Shown here: positions 1-8,070 of the stretch, one piece after another
Position numbering within the stretch: position 1 is the stretch's first letter
How the letters are laid out: each line of letters begins with the position of its first letter
DNA from: Eggerthellaceae bacterium
Lineage (GTDB): Bacteria > Actinomycetota > Coriobacteriia > Coriobacteriales > Eggerthellaceae
Assembly: GCA_017432445.1 (NCBI GenBank)
Contig: JAFRJC010000024.1
Coordinates: forward strand, 1-42,963
Reading direction: 5' to 3'
Length of the DNA stretch: 42,963 nt
Position numbers and translations under genes: made by a program
The notes under the pieces: generated by a model
The model's database searches: none
What the model saw: only the letters and a program-made list of their open reading frames with translations
What the model was told of the DNA's origin: nothing

Positions 1-1
1 C

Positions 2-109
2 GAGATCATCATCATCGACCCGTATTCGGTCGAGCGCTCGTCGCAAACCTGGGATCCCGATCTGCTGACCACGCAGGCCTATGCCATGTACGGTTACTCG
101 AAGGCATAG
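2..109 (+). CDS. C-terminal end of an unrecognised protein (partial)
   Basis: The window opens inside a reading frame that gives 35 codons and ends at TAG (107-109). The visible tail starts with a run of isoleucines followed by DPYSVERSSQTWDPD and ends in YGYSKA. Codon use is GC-rich like its neighbours, so it is very probably the end of a real gene. The run of four isoleucines suggests a buried beta strand near the C-terminus. I do not recognise the family and the start lies outside the window. Confidence 0.6.
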   Translation, partial: EIIIIDPYSVERSSQTWDPDLLTTQAYAMYGYSKA

Positions 110-192
110 GCTTTGCGGAACGGGGTATTTGAATCATCACTGAAGTTTTTGGCGCGAACGGCGTTTTTGCATTAGAATAGTCCAACGCAAAC

Positions 193-267
193 GGGCCTAT
201 AGCTCAATGGCGGAGCAGGGGACTCATAATCCCTTGGTTGCAGGTTCGAGTCCTGCTGGGCCCACCA
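193..267 (+). tRNA. tRNA with CAT anticodon, probably tRNA-Ile2 (lysidine type), otherwise elongator tRNA-Met
   Basis: A full cloverleaf can be drawn. The acceptor stem GGGCCTA pairs with TGGGCCC (one T-G wobble), the D stem is GCTC/GAGC, the anticodon stem GGGGA/TCCCT carries loop CTCATAA with anticodon CAT, the T arm contains GGTTCGAGTCC, and CCA is encoded. The body is 75 nt including CCA. A CAT anticodon can be initiator Met, elongator Met or Ile2. C4-G69 and C5-G68 in the acceptor stem are features known to favour recognition by TilS in E. coli tRNA-Ile2, so I lean to Ile2. This identity is inference; the tRNA itself is secure. Confidence 0.9.
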
Positions 268-277
268 AAATATGCCT

Positions 278-312
278 GGTCAATCGTGTTTTTAGCGGTT
301 GACCTTTTCTTT
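278..312 (+). terminator. Rho-independent terminator of the tRNA gene
   Basis: GGTCAATCG (278-286) pairs with CGGTTGACC (296-304) over 9 bp with one T-G wobble and a T-rich 9-nt loop. It is followed at once by TTTTCTTTT. It lies 11 nt after the tRNA CCA end, so it ends the tRNA transcript. Confidence 0.8.
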
Positions 313-638
313 TATCGACATGCAAATCATCTACCGTGTGCACACTGTGTGAAAAGGCTTACGAAGCCACGCGGAATTAGACGATTCGGGTGTCCTTCTC
401 AACTGTTCCAGACATGATCTCGCCCATTAGGCAGGCGGCGCTGCCATCGCATTCCTGGTCTCGCTTCCATGCTGGAGAAGGCGCCCGGCCATTGCAGGGC
501 GCGCTACAGATAACAGGCTCTGACCAGCTCCCGGGCTCTGGTTTCAATCGGTTGAAATATCTGCGATAATCAGTCGTATATAGAAGAAGATGACGTGACG
601 CAGATCAGTTACGGGGCTCTCGCGAGAGGACGTACACC
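313..638. other. Gene-free leader region before the surface-protein gene, with two small hairpins and a weak promoter candidate
   Basis: No convincing gene is seen here. Two inverted repeats stand out. GCGCCC (481-486) pairs with GGGCGC (497-502) around a 10-nt loop. TTTCAA (542-547) pairs with TTGAAA (552-557) around a 4-nt loop. The second arm, TTGAAA, could serve as a -35 element with TATATA (577-582) as -10, but the 19-bp spacing is long, so this promoter is tentative. The inverted repeat at 542-557 could be an operator for the gene at 639. Confidence 0.35.
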
Positions 639-2774
639 ATGGTCAAGGGAAACAGGCAGCACAGGAGCAGGGCCGTGGCGGCCCTCGGCGCAATCGCGCT
701 CGTTATCGGACTGACACTCGTCCCCGCACTATCTTTTGCGGAGCAGCCCAACGGAGCCTCCCCCGATACGTCTCCCGCGGTGACAGAGGGTGGCGACGCC
801 CAAGCCAACGACGGCGAATCCGGGGCGCAGGGCACGGACGGCGAATCCGGCGCGCAAGCCAGCGGCGACAAAACCGACACGCAAGGAACCGACGGCAAGT
901 CTGACGTCAAAGCCAACGGCGACAAAACCGGAACGCTGGGCAGCAAGGAAGCCGGCAACGAAACCGTAGCGGAGCTCCCGACGCCTAGTCAGGAGGTTGG
1001 GCCCAACACCAACGGTGATACGGTCAGCTCGGTTGGCGGAGATGTCACGTTGAGCAATGACGGAACACCTGAAGTGGAGGCAGGAAGCTTGTGGATTACG
1101 CTGAACGTCACAGTGAACGGTGGGCCCACAACCACAACACTGGCGGATGGGACATATCGGTTCCTCGTTTACAACGACGACGGCGAGGAAGTAGAAGACG
1201 TGCAAATCACGATCGCGAATGGCGTGAGTAAAACAAAGCAAATTGACGAGTTGCCTTACGGGACCTACATGGTCAAGGAGGACACGACGCTGCTCCTCCC
1301 AGGAATGACGGCGAGCCCTACCGAACAAACAGTAACAATAGAAGGTGTCGACATAGAGGGTGCCAACAAGTACGAACCTGCTGTGTTCACCAATGATTTG
1401 TCTACGACCGCCTACAACGTCACTGTAGTTGGCGGCTCACCTGCCAGCACCTCGGCGCTGCCGGGCGAGACGGTGAGCATCAAGGCGAATGAACCGGGAA
1501 TCGGTGAGTATTTCGACACGTGGACAAGCAAGGATGGCGTGAGCTTCGTCGATGCCAAGTCAGCGGAAACCACCTTCATCATGCCCAAAAAGAACGTAAC
1601 GGTCACCGCGAAATTCGAGTCCAAGGCCAGGCTGGACGTGGCGGTAACCAAAGACGGCGTGTCACAGGCGGGCTTGGACAACTACCTGTATCTTGAAACG
1701 GAGGACGGGAACAGACTCGGCGTCGTTTTCGAATACTCGAACGAGGATCAAGCGTACGTCTACAACCCCACCACCACGAAAGGCGAGCAGCTTGCGTCGG
1801 GAAGCTACGTCCTGAGGTTCAACCCGCCCGCGTCGAGCGGCTACACGACGTCTTCCACGGAGCTTGACTACTACGAGGATGTCTATCAGGAGAGCACCAC
1901 ATTCGCATACTACACCGTCGAGTTCGTGAACTACGACGACACGGTGTTGCAGAGCGGCGCGTACACCGCAGGTGAACAGCCGAAGTACGACGGCGAGACG
2001 CCGACCAAGCCCGCCACTGTCAAGTATATCTATGAGTTCGCGGGCTGGACTCCCGAGGTCGTGGCCGTGGACAGTCAGGCAACCTACAAGGCGACCTTCA
2101 CCGAGAAGGAGAAGGGTGTGTACAAGGTTGTGACCGGCGCTGGCGGCACCTGGACCGAAGGCTCAAGCGAGCCCCTGACCTTCACCTTCAAGCGCACGGT
2201 GGACGACGAGACGACGTTCGGCCACTTCGCCGGCATTCTGGTCGACGGCAAGGCGGTACCCGAGAAGGATTCTTCGCGCAGGGTCAACTGGACGGCGGCG
2301 AAGGGCAGCGTGATCGTGTCGCTGCAGAAGTCGTACCTGGCGAAGCTCCCCGCGGGCAAGCACACGGTGACGGCACTCTTCGACGACGGCGACGGCGTGG
2401 ACGCCTCGTTCGCGATAGCCGCCAAGCCGTCCACGCACACCGTGACCTTCGACGCCAACGGCCACGGCACGGCACCCGCGGCCCAGGAGGTCGAGGACGG
2501 CGAGAAGGCGAAGAGGCCCTCCGACCCCACGGCCGACGGCTACACCTTCGGCGGCTGGTACACCGACAAGGACTGCAAGAACGCCTACGACTTCTCGACG
2601 CCCGTGACCTCCGACGTCACGCTCTACGCCAAGTGGACCAAGAAGTCCTCGAGCGCTGCGAGCACCTCTCCCCAGACGGGAGACCCGCTGGCCGGCGCCT
2701 TCGCCATAGCGCTGGCCCTGGCGGCCGCGTCGGCGGCGCTCCTCGCGTTCTCGAGGCGCAGGAGTCGCGGATAG
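639..2774 (+). CDS. Sortase-anchored surface protein with InlB-type repeats and SPQTG sorting signal
   Basis: This is a 711-aa secreted wall protein. The N-terminus has a basic stretch and a hydrophobic core ending near LSFAEQ, a typical signal peptide. Residues about 35-110 are a low-complexity acidic segment of short degenerate repeats rich in Gly, Asp, Glu and Gln. A beta-rich body follows. Segments near residues 255-330, 424-490 and 600-668 look like InlB B-type / Flg_new repeats; the last has the hallmark GYTFGGWYTD and ends LYAKWTK. The C-terminus has SPQTG at about 677-681, a hydrophobic helix and an Arg-rich tail, so sortase should link it to peptidoglycan. A GAGAGGA ribosome site precedes the ATG. 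The last third is visibly more GC-rich than the first half, which may mean a mosaic origin. The ligand is unknown; adhesion is a guess. Confidence 0.9.
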   Translation: MVKGNRQHRSRAVAALGAIALVIGLTLVPALSFAEQPNGASPDTSPAVTEGGDAQANDGESGAQGTDGESGAQASGDKTDTQGTDGKSDVKANGDKTGTLGSKEAGNETVAELPTPSQEVGPNTNGDTVSSVGGDVTLSNDGTPEVEAGSLWITLNVTVNGGPTTTTLADGTYRFLVYNDDGEEVEDVQITIANGVSKTKQIDELPYGTYMVKEDTTLLLPGMTASPTEQTVTIEGVDIEGANKYEPAVFTNDLSTTAYNVTVVGGSPASTSALPGETVSIKANEPGIGEYFDTWTSKDGVSFVDAKSAETTFIMPKKNVTVTAKFESKARLDVAVTKDGVSQAGLDNYLYLETEDGNRLGVVFEYSNEDQAYVYNPTTTKGEQLASGSYVLRFNPPASSGYTTSSTELDYYEDVYQESTTFAYYTVEFVNYDDTVLQSGAYTAGEQPKYDGETPTKPATVKYIYEFAGWTPEVVAVDSQATYKATFTEKEKGVYKVVTGAGGTWTEGSSEPLTFTFKRTVDDETTFGHFAGILVDGKAVPEKDSSRRVNWTAAKGSVIVSLQKSYLAKLPAGKHTVTALFDDGDGVDASFAIAAKPSTHTVTFDANGHGTAPAAQEVEDGEKAKRPSDPTADGYTFGGWYTDKDCKNAYDFSTPVTSDVTLYAKWTKKSSSAASTSPQTGDPLAGAFAIALALAAASAALLAFSRRRSRG

Positions 2775-2780
2775 CTTTCC

Positions 2781-2794
2781 GGGGCGCAAGCCCC
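2781..2794 (+). terminator. Weak hairpin after the surface-protein gene
   Basis: GGGGC (2781-2785) and GCCCC (2790-2794) form a 5-bp stem with a GCAA tetraloop just after the stop codon. No T-run follows, so termination here is uncertain. Confidence 0.3.
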
Positions 2795-2810
2795 GTCTAA
2801 CGGAAGGCCC

Positions 2811-2951
2811 TCAGCGCTCACCGCTCCTTACGAACCTCACCACCGTCGGGTTCGAGACGTTCAGGATGTCCGCCGACTCGCTGCCCGACATGAGCGTGAG
2901 GCTCATGTCGGGCAGCGAGTCGTACGTCATCTTCAACTGACACTTACTCAT
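2811..2951 (-). pseudogene. Relic of an excisionase/antitoxin-type helix-turn-helix gene
   Basis: Read on the minus strand, an ATG at 2951 opens 46 codons ending in TGA at 2811-2813. The last 21 residues, including ADILNVSNPTVVRFVRSGE, closely follow the helix-turn-helix signature of excisionase-family and related antitoxin proteins (pattern AAxLLNVSRPTLVxLLxxGE). The reading frame stops exactly where the conserved motif would continue into the rest of the domain. The N-terminal half is built from the two arms of the 22-bp inverted repeat at 2874-2922 and does not resemble the family. No good ribosome site is seen. I read this as a degraded fragment of a mobile-element or toxin-antitoxin regulator rather than a working gene. 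A very small functional DNA-binding peptide cannot be excluded. Confidence 0.5.
2874..2922. repeat. Perfect 22-bp inverted repeat with 5-nt loop
   Basis: The arms 2874-2895 and 2901-2922 are exact reverse complements over 22 bp, separated by GTGAG. The left arm begins CGACTCGCTGCCCGACATG. It lies inside the HTH relic and is not followed by a T-run, so it is not an ordinary terminator. Such a long perfect palindrome suggests a recombination scar or a recently duplicated segment. Confidence 0.9.
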
Positions 2952-3157
2952 ATCCAAGCATGCAAAACCGTATGCCTTTGTGACTAATTTGTATATTCAT
3001 GTCCTCGAAGTCGAGTTTTCGAAAAACCGGCCTTCCGCAAAGGCAATGCGCGTCAAACGGGTTTTTTACATGTTTTGCAAATCTTATAGTTGCGCAGTAA
3101 AGGCAAGCGATTTAACTTATCGAAGGTTATCGAAAAGCATATCGAAAGGACTATCCG

Positions 3158-3880
3158 ATGCGCACCAAATTACTAGCCGTCTTCTTTGCCACGCTCCTCA
3201 TGATGGCATTCCCCTCGATTGCCATGGCAATCGACAGCCCCACGAGCGAAGATATCGCACCCGAAGACTACACCGGAATTATAGTAGTTGACACTCAAAC
3301 ATCGGATGCCAACGGGATATCCAAGGTCACCATGGTGGCAGACGTCTATGAAGACGGCAAGGTCGTCAAGGAGAACGTCGAGTACTTCAGCGTTGAAACC
3401 ACTAAAGGCACCGAGATGCAGGTGGACGTGGTCGACAACGAGAAGGCGTCGAATTTCGTGGAGCGCGATTACGTGTCGGTACAATCGTTCGTTATCAATA
3501 GCGACAACTACAACAAGGGAGACAAGGTCACGATCGCGTATTACGCAGGAACCGACAATACGAACCTGACCTGCTACATCTTCATCGAACACAGCGATGG
3601 CACGACCGAGACGCGCGAGAGGACCGTTGGACGCGACGGTATGGTCCATTTCGACATGCACAACTTGTCCATCGTCACGTTCGCCGTTGAAAAGACCTCT
3701 GATCAGCCCGCAACGGACGAAATTGAAAAGGACGAGGACATGGACAAGAAGGAGAGCGCGAGCGAGAAGGAGAGCGCGAGCGAGAAGGAGAGCGCGAGCG
3801 AGAAGACCAGCGGCTCAACCGCAACCGTGAAAGGCAAGGACACGAGCTCGAAATCGCCGAAGACGGGTGGCATCCTGTAG
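3158..3880 (+). CDS. Secreted protein with KESASE repeats and a truncated SPKTG sorting signal
   Basis: This 240-aa protein starts with a clear signal peptide, with a hydrophobic core at about residues 4-20 and likely cleavage after AMA. A GAAAGGA ribosome site precedes ATG 3158. The body at about 30-185 is acidic and beta-rich, without a family I recognise. It is followed by a charged linker containing three exact KESASE repeats and a Ser/Thr/Lys-rich stretch. The protein ends SPKTGGIL. SPKTG matches the (S/P)PXTG signal of class B sortase in Clostridioides difficile, but the hydrophobic helix and basic tail that normally follow are missing. No downstream frame encodes them. The protein may therefore be secreted free, or be a truncated allele of an anchored protein. 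A class B sortase gene follows directly. Confidence 0.85.
   Translation: MRTKLLAVFFATLLMMAFPSIAMAIDSPTSEDIAPEDYTGIIVVDTQTSDANGISKVTMVADVYEDGKVVKENVEYFSVETTKGTEMQVDVVDNEKASNFVERDYVSVQSFVINSDNYNKGDKVTIAYYAGTDNTNLTCYIFIEHSDGTTETRERTVGRDGMVHFDMHNLSIVTFAVEKTSDQPATDEIEKDEDMDKKESASEKESASEKESASEKTSGSTATVKGKDTSSKSPKTGGIL
3749..3802 (+). repeat. Three exact 18-bp tandem repeats inside the secreted protein gene
   Basis: The unit AAGGAGAGCGCGAGCGAG occurs at 3749-3766, 3767-3784 and 3785-3802 without any difference, followed by the first codon of a fourth copy. It encodes KESASE three times. Identical copies suggest recent expansion by replication slippage, so repeat number may vary between strains. Confidence 0.9.
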
Positions 3881-3908
3881 CCCCGCTTTCGAATAGCACG
3901 CACTTTAG

Positions 3909-3940
3909 TGGGAGGCGCATATGACGCCTCCCATTTCCTT
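3909..3940 (+). terminator. Rho-independent terminator between the secreted protein gene and the sortase gene
   Basis: TGGGAGGCG (3909-3917) pairs with CGCCTCCCA (3925-3933) over 9 bp with a 7-nt loop, followed by TTTCCTT. It ends the transcript of the 240-aa gene. It also shows that the in-frame ATG at 3921, which lies in the loop, is not the sortase start. Confidence 0.75.
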
Positions 3941-4013
3941 GAAGAAGCCCCTTCTGCACTCATCGGAGCACCATGGCGTTGCACCGGCCTGCAACCAGAC
4001 ATCTGGAGATCAT

Positions 4014-4895
4014 ATGAGCAGCTCTCGTTTCGGACGCAGAGGAAGCGCCGATCACAACCTCATCAACCAGGCAAAGCGCACAGGATTCGCGTTACTGTGC
4101 GCTTTTGCCATTTTGGCCATCTGCTCCCTTGCGGGTTGCAGCTGCTCATCGCAGAACAATACGAACTCGCACCCTGGCGAGCCAGCCTCGACATTCGCGT
4201 CGGAGCCCGCAGAAAAAACCTTGCCGAAGCCATCGGAAGCGGCAAGTTCTTCTTCCTCGGCAAGCAGCTCCGCTGCGCCGATCCCCAACCCGATAAACTT
4301 CGACGAGCTGACCGAGCAGAATCCCGACGTGTACGCATGGATCAATCTGCCTGATTCGAACGTTGACCTGCCTATACTTCAGCATCCACTCGCAGATAAC
4401 TACTACCTCGTCCATGATATAAACGATGCAGAATCGGCTTACGGTGCCATTTACACCCAGTTCGTGAACAAGCTCGACTTCTCCGATCCAGTCACCGTAA
4501 TATACGGGCACACGTACGAGGAGTGGTCCGACCTGAAAGACGAGATGTTCAGCACGCTGCACCTCTTGGAGAACCAGGACTTTTTCGACAGCCATCCGTA
4601 CTTCTACATCTACACTCCCGACCGGATGCTCACGTACCAGATCGTCTCGGCCTACGAATACGACGACAGACATATCATGAATTCGTTCGACTTCTCCGAT
4701 AAAAAGATCTTGCAAGAGTACTTCGACTACATCGTCAATCCCGACTCGCTCGTCAAGAACGTCCGGAAAGGCATTCATCTCGAAGCGGGCAAGGACAAGG
4801 TAGTTCAGTTAAGCACGTGCACCAGGCCGGCGAACGATTCGGCCCGCTATATCGTCACAGGGGTGCTTATCGACTCGAAATCGCTCGGAGCATAG
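4014..4895 (+). CDS. srtB: Class B sortase
   Basis: The 293-aa product is a membrane-tethered transpeptidase that cleaves sorting signals and attaches proteins to the wall. Start ATG 4014 is chosen because TGGAG sits 5 nt upstream; the longer frame from 3921 begins inside a terminator loop. Residues 22-42 form a hydrophobic segment ending SLAGC, so the protein may be a lipoprotein. A Ser/Ala/Pro-rich linker runs to about residue 95. The catalytic domain shows DLPILQ (118-123), the YGHT motif with catalytic His166, the LSTC motif with Cys269, and Arg278 in SARYIV. These and the overall layout are those of class B. The gene lies beside SPQTG and SPKTG proteins, which fits the SPXTG preference known for C. 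difficile SrtB. The LCP gene follows after 4 nt. Confidence 0.9.
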   Translation: MSSSRFGRRGSADHNLINQAKRTGFALLCAFAILAICSLAGCSCSSQNNTNSHPGEPASTFASEPAEKTLPKPSEAASSSSSASSSAAPIPNPINFDELTEQNPDVYAWINLPDSNVDLPILQHPLADNYYLVHDINDAESAYGAIYTQFVNKLDFSDPVTVIYGHTYEEWSDLKDEMFSTLHLLENQDFFDSHPYFYIYTPDRMLTYQIVSAYEYDDRHIMNSFDFSDKKILQEYFDYIVNPDSLVKNVRKGIHLEAGKDKVVQLSTCTRPANDSARYIVTGVLIDSKSLGA

Positions 4896-4899
4896 CGAT

Positions 4900-5976
4900 A
4901 TGACGCCAAAGCCCCGTTCCAACCGTCAGCCGGGAACCCTCGCAGCGCATCATCCCAAACCGCATGCAGGCTGGACGCCGAACCGAAATGGGGAAGCTCA
5001 GGCGAGCCGGCACTTCCCCAGCGGTTTCCACAAGCTGTTGACAACCCCGATAGCAGCTCTCTGCTGCATCGCAATCGCATGCGCCTGTGCCTGCATCGGT
5101 TGCGCCGGGGGCGACGACAGCCACCCTGAACTGAAGACGGTCACCTACGACGGGAAGCAGTGGCGACAAAACGGGGACATGCTGTCGATTTGCCTCATCG
5201 GGCATGACAAGGGATGGGCCGAACCAGTCGAGGGGCTCAACGGCCAGGCCGACGTTATCGTCGTTATCGCTTTGGACAAGAGGCTCGGCAAGCTGACGGG
5301 AATCGTTGTTCCCCGCGATACCATGGTCGACGTAGACCGGACATTCATGGGCACCGATACCTTCAGGGGAACGAAGAACATGCAGATCTGCCTAGCGTTC
5401 TCGTACGGCAAAGACGACGCCAGCAGCAGCGAGCTCGTGTGCACGGCGGTTTCCCGAATCCTGCAGAACACCCCTGTGCCCTATTACTTCACGACGGGAT
5501 TGGACGGGTTCTCTGCACTTGCAGATTCCGCTGGCGGAATCACACTCGAAGCGCTCGAAACGATTCCAGAGACCTCCATAGTCAAGGGCAAGACCGTGAC
5601 GCTCGTCGGAAACGAGGCGCTGGCCTACATACGATGGCGAGACGAGGAGAAGCTGGGGTCGGCACTTGATAGGCAGGAACGCCAGCGCCAGTTCATCAGC
5701 ATCCTCTGTTCGAAACTGCTTGAGGAATCGAACAGCAACCCGAACCTTCTCATCGACTTTTTCAACTTGATGAGCGAGCACTCGACCACCAACCTGAGTA
5801 TCTCCGATTTCGGTGACATAGCCTCGTCGCTCGTGGACCGCGATGATGTTGAAATCAATTTCATCAGCCTGAAGGGCGAATCGATTTACAACGAGAAAAG
5901 CTCCTGGGAACAGTTCATCCCCGATAAGGATGCCTTGTACAGAACCATCCTCGAAGTCTACTACGAGCCGGTGTAA
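4900..5976 (+). CDS. LCP (LytR-CpsA-Psr) family wall glycopolymer ligase
   Basis: LCP proteins transfer lipid-linked glycopolymers onto peptidoglycan outside the membrane. The 358-aa product has a cytoplasmic basic head of about 45 residues, one hydrophobic segment at about 48-68 rich in Cys and Ala, and then the LCP domain. Family hallmarks are QADVIVVIALD with Asp118, VVPRDTMVD with Arg139 and Asp140, GGITLEALE (about 212-220), LVGNEALAYIRWR and DRQERQRQF (257-265). The gene begins 4 nt after the sortase stop, so the two are translationally coupled. This links wall-protein anchoring with wall-polymer attachment. The hydrophobic segment could also be read as a poor lipobox (CIGC), but I favour a signal anchor. 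Confidence 0.88.
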   Translation: MTPKPRSNRQPGTLAAHHPKPHAGWTPNRNGEAQASRHFPSGFHKLLTTPIAALCCIAIACACACIGCAGGDDSHPELKTVTYDGKQWRQNGDMLSICLIGHDKGWAEPVEGLNGQADVIVVIALDKRLGKLTGIVVPRDTMVDVDRTFMGTDTFRGTKNMQICLAFSYGKDDASSSELVCTAVSRILQNTPVPYYFTTGLDGFSALADSAGGITLEALETIPETSIVKGKTVTLVGNEALAYIRWRDEEKLGSALDRQERQRQFISILCSKLLEESNSNPNLLIDFFNLMSEHSTTNLSISDFGDIASSLVDRDDVEINFISLKGESIYNEKSSWEQFIPDKDALYRTILEVYYEPV

Positions 5977-6009
5977 GCCAAGATATGGGCTGACACGACT
6001 CTCGGGTGG

Positions 6010-6567
6010 CTAGTCAAGCCAATCGAACACGCCACCGTTTATCAGGCAACCTGCAATCGACGCAATGAACACGCATGCGCAAGCCGCGATCAGAAGCCTT
6101 CCCTGGGTATTGCCCGGCGCCAGAAGCGTCTTTCTGGCTTGGTAGAGGTACGCGATGATGGGACCCAGGCACATCAAAACGGCGAGGACGTTCACCTCCG
6201 CCGAGCTGGTTTCGCTTTCGCTCACGACGAGCGCGAGCAGCGAGCACCAGACGATGCCGAACAACCTGAAACCGGTTTTGACATGCTCCCTGATCAGGAA
6301 GTAGCCGCCCACGAAGGGAAGAAACACGGTAAGGGCCGTCTTCCAGGCAAGCCCTTCGTTGGCCCTGTCCTCAGCCACGGCCTTGGCGGCAGCCTCTTGG
6401 GCTTGCGCATGTGCGGCCTCGTCCTTTTCCCTACAAGCGGGGCAAAACGGGCCGTCGTAAGCTTCGCCGCATCGAGGGCAGAAGTATTGGAAGGAAGAGG
6501 ACGTGCAATGCGGGCAGGTGTAGACGCTGTCCTCGACGGTGCCACCGCAATAGGAGCAGATTCTCAT
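6010..6567 (-). CDS. Zinc-ribbon membrane protein of unknown function
   Basis: The 185-aa product begins with two CxxC pairs (MRICSYCG and YTCPHC), followed by FCPRCG and FCPAC, so the first 47 residues form a double zinc ribbon. An Ala/Glu-rich helix spans about 48-75. Three hydrophobic segments follow, at about 78-95, 100-115 and 125-140, with a fourth near 158-175. Such zinc-ribbon plus multi-helix proteins are common in Actinobacteria, but their role is not known. It is convergent with the LCP gene, 33 nt away. The start has no strong ribosome site (GTGGGGTT), which leaves some doubt about the N-terminus, although the first Cys pair supports it. Confidence 0.75.
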   Translation of the reverse strand: MRICSYCGGTVEDSVYTCPHCTSSSFQYFCPRCGEAYDGPFCPACREKDEAAHAQAQEAAAKAVAEDRANEGLAWKTALTVFLPFVGGYFLIREHVKTGFRLFGIVWCSLLALVVSESETSSAEVNVLAVLMCLGPIIAYLYQARKTLLAPGNTQGRLLIAACACVFIASIAGCLINGGVFDWLD

Positions 6568-6930
6568 AACCCCACGGGATCCTTCCTCAGCTTGGACGCA
6601 TTGGCGTTAGTGCAGCCTATCAATATTATAAAGATTCGAAACTCGCCAACACGGGCCCGCTCGAAGAAACGCGCTACTGACAGAAGAGGTATTGCAGGCC
6701 ACGGCTCTGCAAGGGCGGGCCTGCGCAAACGATTACCATCAATTCCCGCTTTGAAAGGCATCGTCATTCCGAACTTGTTTTAACCGCAATCCATCGATTT
6801 AAAAGCAGCATGTTATCAATATGCTGACACAGACCAACGATTCCAAAACAACCCCTTCCCTTTTCAGCTGCGCGTGCTATTGTGATTCGCAATAATTCGC
6901 ACGGTGCGCCGCGTCGTAAGGAGGCCCGCA
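6568..6930. other. Divergent intergenic region with -10 elements for both flanking genes
   Basis: No gene is seen in these 363 bases. On the minus strand a perfect TATAAT (6630 down to 6625) could drive the zinc-ribbon gene through a leader of about 50 nt; no good -35 is visible. On the plus strand the extended -10 TGCTATTGT (6875-6883) lies 48 nt before the PTS gene. Two copies of ATTCGCA (6885 onward) flank AAT just after it. A weak 7-bp hairpin GCAGGCC/GGCCTGC sits at 6694-6724. Confidence 0.4.
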
Positions 6931-8004
6931 ATGGCTCAGGAGCGCGAACAGAAACAACCCGGCGGATTCAGGGCGTTTCTCGCACGCAAGGACATCGAGG
7001 TATCGTTCCAGCGCTACGCTATCGACGCACTCTCTGCCATGGCGCAGGGCCTGTTCGCATCGCTGCTCATCGGAACCATCTTCAACACGATCGGCAACGT
7101 TTCGGGCGTGGCCGTGTTCAACGACATCGGCGCCTTCGCGTCCGCCATGGCCGGCCCCGCCATGGCCTGCGCTATCGGGCACGCGCTCAAGTGCCCGCCG
7201 CTCGTGCTGTTCTCGCTGATCACCGTCGGATACGCCGCCAACAGCGAAGGCGGCGCCGGAGGGCCTCTCGCCGTACTCGTCATTGCGATTATCGCAGCAG
7301 AACTGGGCAAGGCCGTGTCCAAGGAGACGAAGGTCGACATCCTAGTCACCCCCGCCGTGACGGTCGGGTTCGGCTGCGTGCTGGCGATGCTCATTGCTCC
7401 CGGCATCGGCGCGATTGCCTCGGCTATCGGAGGCTTCATCATGTGGGCCACCGAGCTTCAACCGTTCTGGATGGGCATCGTCGTCAGCGTCGTCGTGGGC
7501 ATTGCGCTCACGCTGCCCATCTCCTCGGCCGCCATCTGCGCAGCGCTCAGTTTGACTGGCTTGGCAGGCGGTGCTGCCCTCGCCGGCTGCTGCGCCCAGA
7601 TGGTCGGGTTCGCCGTCGCCAGTTTCCGCGACAACGGCTGGGGCGGCATCATCTCACAGGGACTTGGCACCTCAATGCTGCAGATGGGCAACATCATGCG
7701 CAAGCCGGTTATCTGGATTCCCGCGATCGTCGCCTCTGCGATAACCGGACCCATCGCCACCTGCATCTTCCACATGGCGCAAAACGGCCCCGCCATCGCG
7801 TCGGGCATGGGGACCTGTGGCCTCGTGGGCCCCATCGGCCTGTACTCCGGCTGGATTGCCGACGGCATCGCCATCGGCCCGTTCGAGTGGCTCGGCATGG
7901 CGCTCGTCTGCTTCGTGCTTCCCGCCGCCATCAGCTGGCTTGTGGCCTTCGCCCTGCGCCGCGCCGGCGTCATCACCGACGGCGACATGATGCTGGACGC
8001 CTAA
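6931..8004 (+). CDS. PTS EIIC-like membrane transporter (PTS_EIIC_2 type)
   Basis: The 357-aa product is strongly hydrophobic, with about ten membrane segments rich in Gly and Ala. Its pattern, including YAIDALSAMAQGLFASLLIG near the N-terminus and GPIGLYSGW near the C-terminus, matches the PTS_EIIC_2 family of EIIC-like proteins. ATG 6931 is chosen because AAGGAGG lies 6 nt upstream; an earlier in-frame start at 6904 has no ribosome site. No EIIA, EIIB, HPr or sugar-kinase genes are nearby. It may use subunits encoded elsewhere or act as an uncoupled transporter. The substrate cannot be inferred. It stands alone and is convergent with rlmKL. Confidence 0.75.
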   Translation: MAQEREQKQPGGFRAFLARKDIEVSFQRYAIDALSAMAQGLFASLLIGTIFNTIGNVSGVAVFNDIGAFASAMAGPAMACAIGHALKCPPLVLFSLITVGYAANSEGGAGGPLAVLVIAIIAAELGKAVSKETKVDILVTPAVTVGFGCVLAMLIAPGIGAIASAIGGFIMWATELQPFWMGIVVSVVVGIALTLPISSAAICAALSLTGLAGGAALAGCCAQMVGFAVASFRDNGWGGIISQGLGTSMLQMGNIMRKPVIWIPAIVASAITGPIATCIFHMAQNGPAIASGMGTCGLVGPIGLYSGWIADGIAIGPFEWLGMALVCFVLPAAISWLVAFALRRAGVITDGDMMLDA

Positions 8005-8070
8005 CGGAAAACGAAGGCTTGGCCCTCGTCGTACGAAAGATTCTTCGCCTTCTGCTCAGATCGAGAAAAG

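Noticed and set aside
2980..3291. 103-codon plus-strand frame overlapping the start of the secreted protein gene
   Set aside because: It overlaps the signal-peptide region in another frame and shows no protein-like pattern or ribosome site.
3921..4013. Upstream start for the sortase
   Set aside because: The ATG lies in the loop of a terminator; ATG 4014 has a ribosome site and is followed by a membrane segment.
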